From Polyodon spathula (Eukaryota > Chordata > Actinopteri > Acipenseriformes > Polyodontidae): a stretch of 64,000 bases of DNA. Shown here piece by piece: positions 46,391 through 59,816 of the stretch; position 1 is the stretch's first letter, and each line of letters opens with the position of its first letter. A program made the translations under genes and the position numbers. The stretch covers positions 14,721,193 to 14,785,192 of the forward strand of contig NC_054534.1 of the NCBI RefSeq assembly GCF_017654505.1. The letters run 5' to 3'. The notes beneath the pieces were generated by a model. The model was not told the DNA's origin and ran no database searches. It worked only from the letters and a program-made list of their open reading frames with translations.

Positions 46391-49300
46391 TTAAACTTTG
46401 AAAGCCTTTCTACATTCTGATCATAATCAGAATATTTGTGGCATATTTAACAACTTGTTCTTTAATATTTCAATGCATTTTCTATATGTTTATTAAGTAA
46501 GAACATAATTTGAGGCCTACTGAAGTTAATGGAGGAAAGAATGAAATGTTAATCAACCATACACTGCTGCAATCAGCCACATGAACCACATATTTTTAGG
46601 ACCCATTTGAAAACTCTGTCTCCCCACCTTTATTTAGCTAATTCAAGACATAATAGCTGGAATGCTTGCGATTTTGACAAAGGTTGACTTTTGTATACTT
46701 GACATATGGGCCACAGCGTTACCATACCAACAATGAATTTGGAACAAATAGTACACAGTGATCCTGATGTTGAAACATGTTTGCATTGCTGTACCATGAG
46801 ACTAGAATGTATTACCAGTTTGCATTGGTTTATTAAATTATGATTACATTTGGTATGTCAAAATATAAAACTTACCACTGGTAGAAATATTCTTCCAGTG
46901 GTTTACTGTATACCATTGCAGCTGTCATTGTACTGTTTGCCTCTTAGTAAGAAAAGTTCTTAATGAAATATCCAGTGTCACAGTCTCCCAGTTTAACAAT
47001 AAAAGGTGGATGCTATTTTGAAATATATTATGAACGTACACTAATGTAACTGATCGTCAGCATTTTTTATCTTCAAAGTGAATTAATTAGTCTTGAATAC
47101 ATTTCTCATGACAAGGTATTGAACCGCTGACTAAACATCTAACACAATTTACCTGTACAGCTAAGCTGGCTGTATTAAGATTTACTCACAATTCAGTCAT
47201 ATTGTTTAGCCATAAATCTCTTCAGGAGACATCTAACAATAAACTGACTGCACTTTGCTGTCAGCTGTTACAATATGCAACAAGAATGCGAACAATGAAT
47301 GAAATTAATTTCAAAGATTAATGGATATAGATTTCAGAGATGTAAGATTTACAGTAAGCCATTGTACAAACTTGCCTTTATTACTTTAGTGAGTTAATAG
47401 ACTTTAGATTTTTGTTATCAATAGCTGGGTTTTACCATATGCAGCTGAACTTTTGTAGTGTTTTGAAACTGATGTTTGTTTGTTTTATTTTTTAGTTGTA
47501 TAGGATAGGTTGTTTAATGTCGCTTTTACTTGATTAAAATTCTGTATTTGATTTTTTGATATTCAGCCCCATTCAGAGCTCCAGATACAATCCCACAGTT
47601 TTGTTTTAACAGTCGTTACTATATCATGAACATACTTCAGAGAACACTTCAGATAATTACATGCATTTTGAGTGAGGTTTAATTTTGGAATATAATCAAC
47701 TAAACTCTCATGACTTTTTAACTGATCTACAGCAAATATAGACTAAAGTGTTCTTAAGATTAATTGATATGAATATTTTGGTCCTTTGTTTCAAAATGGT
47801 TTCTTTCAGACAAAAAAAAAAAAAATGTAATACAATCGGAATTAATTGTAGAAAAGACATAATTAAATAATAAAAGAAAACTTGCTTTATTTAAAATAAT
47901 TTGTTTTAATTTGGTTTTGTCTTGAGTTTGAGTTTTGACCCCTGTATTGCATCTGTGAGACCAAAACACCAAGGTAAGATACTAACATTATAATGATAAA
48001 GAAAATTTAAATAATGAATCTCATATTCATACAAGCTCTGTGAGTTAATGTATATGAATTATCTTCTATCTAAATCATTAGTTACTGAACTCTAGAATGT
48101 TTTCTCATGATTATTTTAAAAGGGAAGTCAGTAACATACATCCACAAATACAAATTGCCTATAATCACAGTATATACATGCAAATATGTAACGAAAACAT
48201 AGCTGAAAGATTAAATATAATCCACTAAAATATGCTAAAATTGATGTATGCCAGGTAAGAATGTTTAAAATAAGCAAATAAGCACCAGAAGAAATTACAC
48301 TGGATAACCAGACAGAACACACTGTAATAAGGTAAACTGAAGAGGAAGGAAATCAAAGATTCATACATGTTCCAGTTGACAAAACATGAGAACCTACTGC
48401 GTAGTAGTTTACAAAATGTTCAAGACCCTCAAAAAGGAGTACCATTTTCTCACATGATTTGATATACAACTTGAAGTTGTGTTACCTGTTTCTAATCTAT
48501 GTCAGAGCAGTTGGCTATAGGAAGCTTGTAAATCATACCAAACTAAATGTATACCACCAGAGGTTTTAGGGATGAATTGACCCCATGGTAATTCAACTGG
48601 ATAAACTCAGTAAAGCACATATTTTCCAAATGATGACACTGACTGGATGATAAACGTGAGCATTTCATCTTTCCTGTCCACACAAACATATCCACACTAT
48701 GATGCATGAATACACTGCATGCATCAATCAAATATCACACTTTACGCCTGAAACTGCTTTTGAGTGTCACAACTGCTGTTAGTGTTTATAGCTTAAAACT
48801 CAATGACTGTATTGCTGAAAAATAACTCAAAACTAGACCCTACAACACTGAAATAGGTCCTAATGATACCTGTCTGTTTTTTCTGCACATAGTATATACA
48901 CTACCCTACAGTAATTATCAGGACAGGTGAATTAATGTAGAATAACTTGGGATTGGTCATTCGTTTCCCTTTTTACCCCACTCACACTAAAGAGTTTAAC
49001 AACACACTAAGGTCATGAAGGATACACTACATAAAACTTTGACAGTGGGTGTAAGAATTATTGTTTGATATGCTGATTCTAAATGGATCTTGATGGTATT
49101 TCAATGTTCCAAATATTACTATTAGAATAAATATCACATTTATTATAATATATAAATATTTTCCTTTATATCATTTTCTGAAAACAACATCAGGCCGAGG
49201 TCAGTTCCAGCCAGCTGTCGGTTTCTATTAAAGTCATTTAATACCTTTCTGAAAAATGTTCTTTGTCTTGGCATTATTTAATTTTGGCATGTCATTATTT

Positions 49301-49629
49301 GATTATAAGGTAAAAACAAATACATTTCTACAGTTGTTAACCATGCCTGATATTTTGTGGATTAAACCCAATAAATCCACTCACAAAAATTTAGTCAAAC
49401 GATACTAATACAGAATATGACAATATTTACCTATTCTGGAGAGGGAAGCAGTCTTTATTTCATTCTTTCTGCTACGACAAGGAGCACCAAACAAGCCTGT
49501 TTTATACAGCACTTGATGTTTACGTCTTTCTTAACCACTTATTTGTTTCACCCAGTAGTCCACATTTTTCTGCACGACACGTTAAGTTTCATAACACTTC
49601 CTTGGTCTTGACACCCGCATATCTTCAAC
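46391..49629. other. Non-coding sequence
   Basis: AT-rich DNA with no supported exon or repeat family. Open frames here are short and lack domain similarity. Confidence 0.4.
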
Positions 49630-49660
49630 TGTGGCAGGGCAGGAGCCATGTGCATGAATA

Positions 49661-49734
<74 letters not shown>

Positions 49735-49737
<3 letters not shown>

Positions 49738-51318
49738 TACTGTGCAAAAGTTTTAGGCAGGTGTGAAAAAATGTTGTAAAGTAAGAATGCTTTTAAAAAT
49801 AGACATGTTAATAGATTATATTTATCAATTAACTAAATGCAAAGTGAGTGAACAGAAGAAAAATCTAAATCAAATCCATATTTGGTGTGACCACCCTTTG
49901 CCTTCAAAACAGCATCAATTCTTCTAGGTACACTTGCTTAAAGTCAGGGATTTTGTAGGCATATAGTCAGGTGTATGATTAAACAATTATACCAAACAGG
50001 TGCTAATGATCATCCATTCAATATGTAGGTTGAAACACAATCATTAACTAAAACAGAAACAGCTGTGTAGGAGGAATAAAACTGGGTGAGGAACCGCCAA
50101 ACTCAGCTAACAATGTGAAGTTGCTGAAGACAGTTTACTGTCAAAAGTCATACACCATGGCAAGACTGAGCACAGCAACAAGACACAAGGTAGTTATACT
50201 GCATTAGCAAGGTCTTTCGCAGGGAGAAATTTCAACGCAGACAGGGGTTTCCAGATGTGCTGTCCGAGCTCTTTTGAAGAAGCACAAAGAAACGGGCAAC
50301 GATGAGGACCGTAGACGCAGTGGTCGGCCAAGGAAACTTACTGCAGCAGAGGAAAGACACATCATGCTTACTTCCCTTCGCAATCTGAAGATGTCCAGCA
50401 ATGCCATCAGCTCAGAATTGGTAGAAAACAGTGGGACCCTGGTACACCCATCTACTGTCCGGAGAAGTCTGGTCAGAAGTGGCTTTCATGGAAGACTTGC
50501 GGCCAAAAAGCCATACCTCCGATGTGGAAACAAGGCCAAGCGACTCAACTATGCATGAAAACACAGGAACTGGGGTGCAGAAAAATGGCAGCATGTGCTC
50601 TGGACTGATGAGTTAAAATTTGAAATATTTGGCTGTAGCAGAAGGCTCTTCGCTGAAGAGCTGGAGAGCGGTACACGAATGACTGTCTGCAGTCCACAGT
50701 GAAGCATGATGGAGGTTCCTTGCAAGTTTGGGGCTGCACTTCAGCAAATGGAGTTGGGGATTTGGTCAGAATTAATGGTCTCCTCAATGCTGGGAAGTAC
50801 AGGCAGATACTTATTCATCATGCAATACCATCAGGGAGGCATCTGATTGGCCCCAAATTTATTCTGCAGCATGACAACGACCCCAAACAAACAGCGAAAG
50901 TCATTAAGAACTATCATCAGCATAAAGAAGAACAAGGAGTCCTGGAAGTGATGGTATGGCCCCCACAGAGCCCTGATCTCAACAGCATCGAGTCTGTCTG
51001 AGATTACATGAAGAGAGAGAAGCAACTGAGGCTGCCTAAATTCACAAAAGAACTGTGGTTAGTTCTCCAAGATGTTTGGGCCAACCTACCTGCCGAGTTC
51101 CTTCAAAAACTGTGTGCAAGTGTACCTAGAAGAATTGATGCTGTTTTGAAGGCAAAGGGTGGTCACACCAAATATTGATTTGATGTAGATTTTTCTTCTG
51201 TTCACTCACTTTGCATTTTATTAATTGATAAATATAAACTATTAACATGTCTATTTTTGAAAGCATTCTTACTTTACAGCATTTTTTTACACCTGCCTAA
51301 AACTTTTGCACAGTACTG
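49735..51318 (+). mobile_element. Tc1-type transposon, DD38E spacing, 203-bp terminal inverted repeats
   Basis: The element is 1,584 bp and starts CAGTACTGTGCAAAAGTTTT with the reverse complement at its right end, inside a TA repeat that supplies the TA target duplication. Inverted repeats cover 49735-49937 and 51116-51318 and are nearly identical. The transposase frame begins at about 50157 and ends at 51178. The right inverted repeat encodes the last 20 or so residues. The ends look young but the transposase is dead, as described under its own entry. Confidence 0.92.
50157..51178 (+). pseudogene. Tc1-type transposase, inactivated
   Basis: Translated with breaks, it shows a helix-turn-helix DNA-binding region (QGLSQGEISTQTGVSRCAV), the GRPR-like hook (RRSGRPRKL), a second helix-turn-helix (SSELVENSG...PSTVRRSL), then the DDE domain: LWTDELKFEIF with the first Asp, FILQHDNDPKQTA with the second, and PPQSPDLNSIES with the Glu. 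The second Asp and the Glu are separated by 38 residues. Stop codons occur at about 50205 (TAG for Gln), 50556 (TGA for Arg) and 50999 (TGA for Trp), and there is a frameshift near 50660. It cannot produce active enzyme. Confidence 0.88.
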
Positions 51319-51902
51319 TATATATATATATATATATATATAAATAGTTAATGAATAACCTCAAGCTCCTGCAAGATCCTATCTGTCAGCTGTGGGATCC
51401 TAATCTACAGGTAGGTGTGTTCCAGTGGGGTGTATAAAGGACCCAATTAACAACTCGGGGTTGCTGCAAGGTCATAACAATCGGCAGGATGAAGACCGTC
51501 CATGCTACCCAGACCAAGAAATCAAAAAGCTAAAACCGACGACTACGGGTGTGAAACCAGGATCGGGGTTTAATTGTTAAAGAAGGAAACAAAACCACGA
51601 CCACTGCGTGTGTAACTGGGGTTGGGGTTTGTTTACTTGTGGAATTACTAAGGATTAGCTCAGGTGTTCAAGTGAGGTGTATAAGCGGGACCTCCATTTA
51701 TTAGCGGAGTAGTGCTAGCTGTGTTCACAACAACTTTTATTTGTAATTTTTGGTACAGTGTTTTATTTTTGCCTTTGGTACACTTTGTTGTAGGTCCTCT
51801 GTGCGCTACCATTGTTCGTAGCATGACGAGAGCTATCTGTTCATAAATAGAACCTGCATGCCTGCAGGGCATGTCAACACCAACCTCAGCCTCGATCTCC
51901 TG

Positions 51903-51917
51903 TCAATCAAGCAGCGA

Positions 51918-51945
<28 letters not shown>
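51903..51945. repeat. (CA)n microsatellite
   Basis: A CA run near the right end of the solo LTR. Confidence 0.85.
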
Positions 51946-51948
<3 letters not shown>

Positions 51949-52415
51949 TCTCCCCTGTTACATCAACATTCCGTTTGCTTCGAATCTTTATCATTTAAGC
52001 TAGCAAAAATGTCCGGTTCACACTAGAATTAGACATTATTATTATACATAAATTATTTACGTGGACTCCCTCAAACTTAGTACTTTCTCTAATCAACCTG
52101 TTATTCAATTGATATCCCTGCATCCTACTATATCTAATCATACAACTTTCCCATGGATATACACAATCAAAAATACAAGACAGTTATGTTAGTTCAAATC
52201 TAACACAAGGCCATTCCTTAAATGGCCACTCAGTTCTGTTGCTGCAGCCGCTGTGCTAATAAGTACATCTTTACACACATAATATATACAGTATTTATAG
52301 AGGCATGACAGTATAACAGCAATGAAAAGCCAAGCCAGCTAAGAGCATTTTATCTTCTTTTGGAATTGAAGAAACTGTACTTGTAAGAACAGATTAAAGA
52401 TGCAGGGTTTAGGCT

Positions 52416-53288
52416 CAGGCGACACAAAAGTAGGAGGAGTGGCAAACACTGTTGCAGCAGCAAAGGTCATTCAAAATTATCTAGACAAGATTCAGAACTG
52501 GGCAGACACATGGCAAATGACATTTAATAGAGAAAAGTGTAAGGTACTGCATGCAGGAAATAAAAATGTACATTATAAATATCATATGGGAGATACTGAA
52601 ATTGGAGAAGGAATTTATGAGAAAGACCTAGGAGTTTTTGTTAACTCAGAAATGTCTTCATCTAGACAATGTGGGGAAGCTATAAAAAAAGGCTAACAAG
52701 ATGCTCGGATACATTGTGAAAAGTGTCGAATTTAAATCAAGGGAAGTAATGTTAAAACTGTGCAATGCACTAGTAAGACCTCATCTTGAATATTGTGTGC
52801 AGTTCTGGTCACCTCGCTATAAAAAAGATATTGCTGCTCTAGAAAGAGTGCAAAGAAGAGCGACCAGAATTATTCCGGGCTTAAAAGGCATGTCATATGC
52901 AGACAGGCTAAAAGAATTGAATCTGTTCAGTCTTGAACAAAGAAGACTACATGGCGACCTAATTCAAGCATTCAAAATTCTAAAAGGTATTGACAGTGTC
53001 GACCCAAGGGACTTTTTCAGCCTGAAAAAAGAAACAAGGACCAGGGGTCACAAATGGAGATTAGACAAAGGGGCATTCAGAACAGAAAATAGGAGGCACT
53101 TTTTTACACAGAGAATTGTGAGGGTCTGGAATCAACTCCCCAGTAATGTTGTTGAAGCTGACACCCTGGGATCCTTCAAGAAGCTGCTTGATGAGATTTT
53201 GGGATCAATAAGCTACTAACAACCAAACGAGCAAGATGGGCCGAATGGCCTCCTCTCGTTTGTAAACTTTCTTATGTTCTTATGTTCT
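52416..53288 (+). mobile_element. CR1-like LINE, 5'-truncated copy
   Basis: Nearly identical to the copy at 6001-7176 but truncated further, starting within the catalytic FADD segment (GDTKVGGVANTV). An extra A in an A run near 52690 splits the frame in two (52400-52696 and 52701-53219). The 3'UTR and TTCTTATG tail are intact. The high similarity to the first copy suggests two insertions from one recently active lineage. Confidence 0.9.
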
Positions 53289-53511
53289 CACAATCCTCAT
53301 GAGGGCTAATGAATTTGAGTAAAGTGGATTTTCTGCATAGCCAGACAACAGTATATATAACACTCCTATTGAAACTCCAAGTCTCCTCCAGGGCAGCTTA
53401 TTCCTTTGTGCTCTGCAATATTATGCTTTATTGTTGTACAAATACATGAGGACGTTTTACCTGGACTATGAGGTGTCTTTAGTTCATAGTATATGATTTT
53501 GTTTTCCAGCA

Positions 53512-54715
53512 GCGAATGAGGTCTTTGTGCTTTTCATCATGACTGAGAAAGCTACTGGGCCCCCAGTGTGTGTTCAGATCTTCTCTCTGATCATCTTGGT
53601 AATCTTCGGACTCTACTCCATCGTCAGAGGGGTTTCATTTGGATTGTTCAATTGGTGGTATATTCTGGGAACCTCTTGCATCATGGCGGCTGTATTTCCG
53701 CATCTATGAGATCTGCATCTTGGAGGCTCAAAAGGAGACTTCTTCAGAACTGTACTCCACCAGTCCTTAGGGGAGTGGGGCAACAGGACTCATGTGATGC
53801 TACAAAGTTTTTGTTGAAGATGACAATGCTTATTGGACTATAGCAGAAGAGCTTGTTCTTTAATGAACTTTAGCTAAGGAGACACATTTAAGGGTTTTAA
53901 AAGGGTCTTTTTAAAAGGACATTACCGTTTGCAAATGATGAAAGTATGAGAGTTGTATGTTTTCTTTGTAAATGTGAAAAAAAGCAATCCCATTTTAAAT
54001 GTTTTGTATGCTTCCAGCCTAGTAATAATTACATTCATAAACTTCTATTGCTGCAGTGATAGCAAGTGTGTAAATGTTTGGCTTCAGAAATGACATGCAA
54101 GCTTCAAAGGACAAAGAAGTTTGTGTCCAAGCAACTAAACTACCTTTGGAGACATAAGCTTGAAACAAGCTCTGTCTTATGATGAAGTTAATAAGGAACA
54201 GTGGACATTGAAGAAGAGTATTTCTGTATAGAATCGGGATTGTGAAACTAGCTCAATGTAGTATTTTTTCATTATGTTAATCGCATTATTTCCTATAGTG
54301 AAAATGTATTCTTAAACTTTTTAAATGTGCATCTTAAGTTTGTATAGTAAAGTCTTATGAACCAAAATCAATACAATGCAAATCATAAGATACATGTTGT
54401 GATTAAGACAAAATCCCTAGTCCTGTATGTCACAATCTCAGCCTTCACTTGTGCTTCTTACAGTATGGGTCAGCTATGCCAGAATCCTGGGATTTGGCTT
54501 TACCCCTTTTATGTTATATTAACTTACTTTATAAACCAATTCACTAAGTGCTAGTGTGCAGCATTCATATTTAAGTTTGTGCATGTCAGAATGTGAACAT
54601 GTGACTTTATGGGCAACTGTTGTGACTGTCTTTATGTTTGTACTTGTCAAACATATAATTACTTTACACACAACATTGACTAATAAAATATTTTTTCCCA
54701 ACATAATATAAGGTT
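53512..54715 (+). pseudogene. Unidentified membrane-protein exon with apparent frameshift
   Basis: A good acceptor (TTTTGTTTTCCAG, ending 53509 or 53512) opens a frame reading ANEVFVLFIMTEKATGPPVC followed by two hydrophobic stretches (about 53569-53630 and 53645-53695), ending at a TGA at 53707-53709. In the +1 frame, from about 53683, WRLYFRIYEICILEAQKE and SSELYSTSP continue to a TAG at 53797, with protein-like composition. The simplest reading is the last exon of a multi-pass membrane protein broken by a 1-base indel, with a 0.9-kb 3'UTR ending near the AATAAA at 54682. Alternatively, an ATG at 53539 gives a 56-residue two-helix protein. I do not recognise the family, and no upstream exons were found. 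Confidence 0.4.
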
Positions 54716-56682
<1,967 letters not shown>

Positions 56683-56821
56683 AGTAAAAGTAATGAGCAA
56701 TAACACAAATATATTACGAATACTATAGTGTGTTTTACAACAGATTTGGACTAAGGCAGGTATTACCTACAGTAGTTCAGAGTCGACTCTTGATACTTTC
56801 TTTACATGCGGTAACGTGATC

Positions 56822-56853
<32 letters not shown>

Positions 56854-57033
56854 ACGTGATTGTGATAATTCAAGCAATTGGTTGTTACATCGACTATAGG
56901 CGGAGTTTGGGGTTTTAAATAGTTGGTGCACAACGTGAATTTGAACTGCTTAGTTGTAGCGTTCGTTATAGAAAATCCGTTGTTAAAGTATTAAAATAAG
57001 TATGTGTGTGATGTTTTTGGGGTGAGGTTGCCG
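56822..57033 (+). promoter_or_regulatory. Probable REXO1-like promoter and 5'UTR
   Basis: A run of 31 A residues (56822-56852) is followed by sequence with an ATTGG (reverse CCAAT) near 56878 and a GGCGGAG GC-box-like site near 56900. A 7-codon upstream reading frame starts at 57002 (ATGTGTGTGATG) and ends with TGA at 57023-57025, 8 bases before the main start. No transcription start can be shown. Confidence 0.4.
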
Positions 57034-57175
57034 ATGCTTCCTTCAGCGGGGTTATTTAGCAGGATAGACTGTCCCTTTTCAAAAAGGAGAATCTGTGAGC
57101 GGCCGTACTGTCATTACAAACATGGCAGGGGGACAGACGAGAACTTGTTTACCGTGGCTGCTTCCAAACCGCTGG
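57034..57175 (+). CDS. rexo1: REXO1-like protein, exon 1
   Basis: Encodes MLPSAGLFSRIDCPFSKRR and onward to ASKPL, matching the REXO1 N-terminus in layout (ML..GFF.AIDCP...C.RPYCH.RH). It holds a Cys/His cluster C13-X7-C21-X4-C26-X3-H30, a CCCH-type zinc-finger spacing. REXO1 is a nuclear 3'-5' RNA exonuclease that binds elongin A. The ATG at 57034 is preferred over the upstream 57002 ATG, which is in another frame and stops at once. The donor is GTAAGG after phase 1. The symbol is by similarity only, since a REXO1 paralogue is possible. Confidence 0.85.
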
Positions 57176-58147
57176 GTAAGGAGTGAACATTCAATCATAT
57201 ACAAACAATAACAGTGATGTACGGGTGAGAACAATCACGCAAAATACCACAAAGCAAAACTTACAATAAAATTGCAGGAGTAAAACTTTGTCTTGTTGTT
57301 AAACGAGATAAAAATCAACAAACGCGTAGGTAAACATGGTATTGTATGTTCCGTGCTTGTTGCTGACAAACTCAACCACAGATAAACCGCTCACCCCTGA
57401 CAAACTGGTTGTTTTGTTGTGGGTTTTTTTTTTTTTTTTATTTTAATTTATTTTAACTTAAGCTCAGATATATAACGCAACGGGTACGATTGACTTATAA
57501 CCGCTTGTGTGCACATTAATTTAAATAAATGTTTTTACAGCGTTTTCCCAGTTGTGATTTTTTGGTTCCCCCGTCTAGGATACTTCGCTAGATTAGAGTT
57601 GACATTTGAATGCCGAATACAGCACTGTACTTAACCCACGGTAAAGGCTAGCTCTATGGTGACGTGCCTTTTTAATGTGGTGCTATTCATTGTTGATTGT
57701 TAAAGATGGTTAATTGGCACAATAGTTAATTAGAAACAAGATGGTTAATTCCATACTTCTGAGACAATTGAAACTTAAGTGGCACGGTGAAGGACAGCCT
57801 TGAGGTCAGACCTGCTTCGGAGTTGGTTTTTACATTAACCAGATGTGTTCCAGAAAGGTTTGCCTTTTAAAAAATGCTGTCCAATTGGGTGGATTTGTTA
57901 ACCTTTTGGGGTTTTACTGGCTTAAAGACCTGCCTGATTTTTTTTTTACATACAATTTTGTACTCATTTCATACTTTTCATATCTGGTAATTGTTTTTGA
58001 TATTAAATTTTACAGACTTCTGTTCTGCCTCGGGAGACCTACAAACATATGAAATGTCACCAAAAGTGTCATTTTTAAGGGAAATGACAAACAGAACCCT
58101 TTATGCCATTGAATAAAAATGTGTATGAACAGGCTTGATGTAAGACC

Positions 58148-58390
58148 GGTGTCACATGAAATAAGTTAGCGTTTGCCTCTGTAATGTAGCTTTTAATAAA
58201 GACCCTGACTACATTACGAGTAAAACAATTAACTGGACACATTGGAAAGATCGCAGGAAGTCTTCTGAATTAAAGTTCACAGATGGGGGAAAAAAATCAA
58301 CTTAACCTTGCCTTTTAAGCTCTAAGATTCGTGCATTATTAAAGTCTCAAAGGCAAACGCTAACCCAGCTAACGTATTTCCTGTGACACC
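58148..58390. mobile_element. Palindromic (foldback) MITE
   Basis: The left end GGTGTCACATGAAATAAGTT and right end (reverse complement GGTGTCACAGGAAATACGTT) both continue into AGCGTTTGCCT, giving inverted arms of 30-40 bp with a small indel. The 243-bp element has no coding capacity. The target duplication was not resolved. Confidence 0.65.
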
Positions 58391-59136
58391 TGTCATGTTA
58401 GAACTGCTCATGTGCCTGGTCGATTTAGTATTCATTGATATCCTCAACCGTGCCAGCGTAACTTAGGAAACTGCATCCAGATGTTTAAAAGAATAACTGC
58501 CACAAACACTTTACTTTTACAAAAAGTAAATAAATCACATGTTACTTAAATGTGTATATAATCTCAGGTGCAGCAAATGGATCTCAAAGCTGTCCTTCAG
58601 TGTCATTTTGAAGTCTCAACCATCATAAAAATAAGAAATGAACCCTCAAATATGAATAAACTGTTTAGTTATTTTTTGAATGGCACCTACATAGTTTTAT
58701 TTCATTCCCAATTGACAGAAGCACTTTAAATCTGTAACTAGTTCCCCCTACACACTATAATAAAATAAAGCAGACAGCACCATTTTACTAAGTAGGCCTA
58801 CTGTAACTTTATTTTTTCCGATAGTTGCATGTTATTTAATTAACATGTTCACTACCTTTAATTTACTAGGGGAGTTACATTTTAGCTGTGCAATTACAAC
58901 AGTATCTTAGAAGTTTTATATTTGAGGGATAATGGCATTGCTGTGGCTTATTACAAGGTGCATTATTTTGAATGGGACTTTAATTACAAAGGAACACACC
59001 ACAGCTGTGATATTACAGTACTACAGTTGAGTTGTGTACTGTTATCTGAAATAACTGTAGTACATTGAAAGTTAATTTGGAGAGCATCAGTAAGCATTTT
59101 ATTTACAGGTGTTAATTGACCAGAATGGTCTACATT

Positions 59137-59472
59137 GGGGCTTCCCAAACTCGGTCCTGGGGACCCCCTGTGACTACTGGTTTTTCCTTCCAACCGAGCT
59201 CTCAATTACTTAACTAGACCCTTAGTTGAACTGGTAATTTGCTCAATTAGACATTTTTACTTGTTTTCAGCTCATAAACATTTGCAGTTAAGTTACTTAT
59301 CAAATGTTATAGCTACCTTGAAATATGCAACTGTTCTATAACTGAAAACAAGTAAAAAGGTCCAAGCAAATTATCGGATAATTTAAGGGACTAGTTAAGT
59401 AATTGAGAGCTAGGTTGGAATGAAAACCAGCAGCCACAGAGGGTCCCCAGGACAAAGTTTGAGAAGCCCTGG
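59137..59472. mobile_element. Palindromic hAT-like MITE
   Basis: Both halves are near reverse complements. The ends carry GGGCTTCCCAAACTCGGTCC and its counterpart GAAGCCC...GGGTCCCC, and the arms extend inward over about 140 bp through CTCAATTACTTAACTAG. Flanking octamers TCTACATT (59129-59136) and TCTGCATC (59473-59480) match at six of eight positions, as expected for a hAT-type 8-bp duplication. Confidence 0.75.
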
Positions 59473-59816
59473 TCTGCATCCATAGAAAACAACAATAAGA
59501 TGTCGGGGTGTTGATAGGATTGATGTTGTAAGGAGTACATTGTATTATGTATATTGAATCACATTGCTATAAATTCTGAATAGCATCCTGGTTTATTTTA
59601 TGTTTCTTGAGGGTGTTCTGAATTGTCCTTGAAGCACATTCTGCTTTGCCTATAAATTTTGGATTTTAATTTTTTTTGTATGCTGGTGTTGTGCTCCCTT
59701 GCTAAATAAAATATTTTTGTATATGGTTTTAACCAGTATAATATGTAAAATTACATTAGAAACTGTTCCCACTTATTTGTTCTGCCGTTTATTTTTTTTA
59801 ATGTTTTACATTTCAG

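Larger units (their letters stand above)
49630..51962 (+). mobile_element. Solo LTR interrupted by a nested Tc1-type transposon
   Basis: The left end TGTGGCAGGGCAGG (from 49630) and right end CCCCTGTTACA (to 51962) form short inverted LTR termini. Both are bordered by the perfect pentamer TCAAC (49625-49629 and 51963-51967), so they are the two ends of one insertion. Inside is a TA microsatellite carrying a Tc1-type element at 49735-51318. Subtracting that element leaves an LTR of about 750 bp, including expanded TA and CA tracts. The LTR therefore landed first, then the transposon entered its TA repeat. Confidence 0.82.
57176..59816 (+). other. REXO1-like intron 1
   Basis: A phase-1 intron from GTAAGG to TTTTACATTTCAG. 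It carries two palindromic MITEs, listed separately. Nothing else was recognised. Confidence 0.85.
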
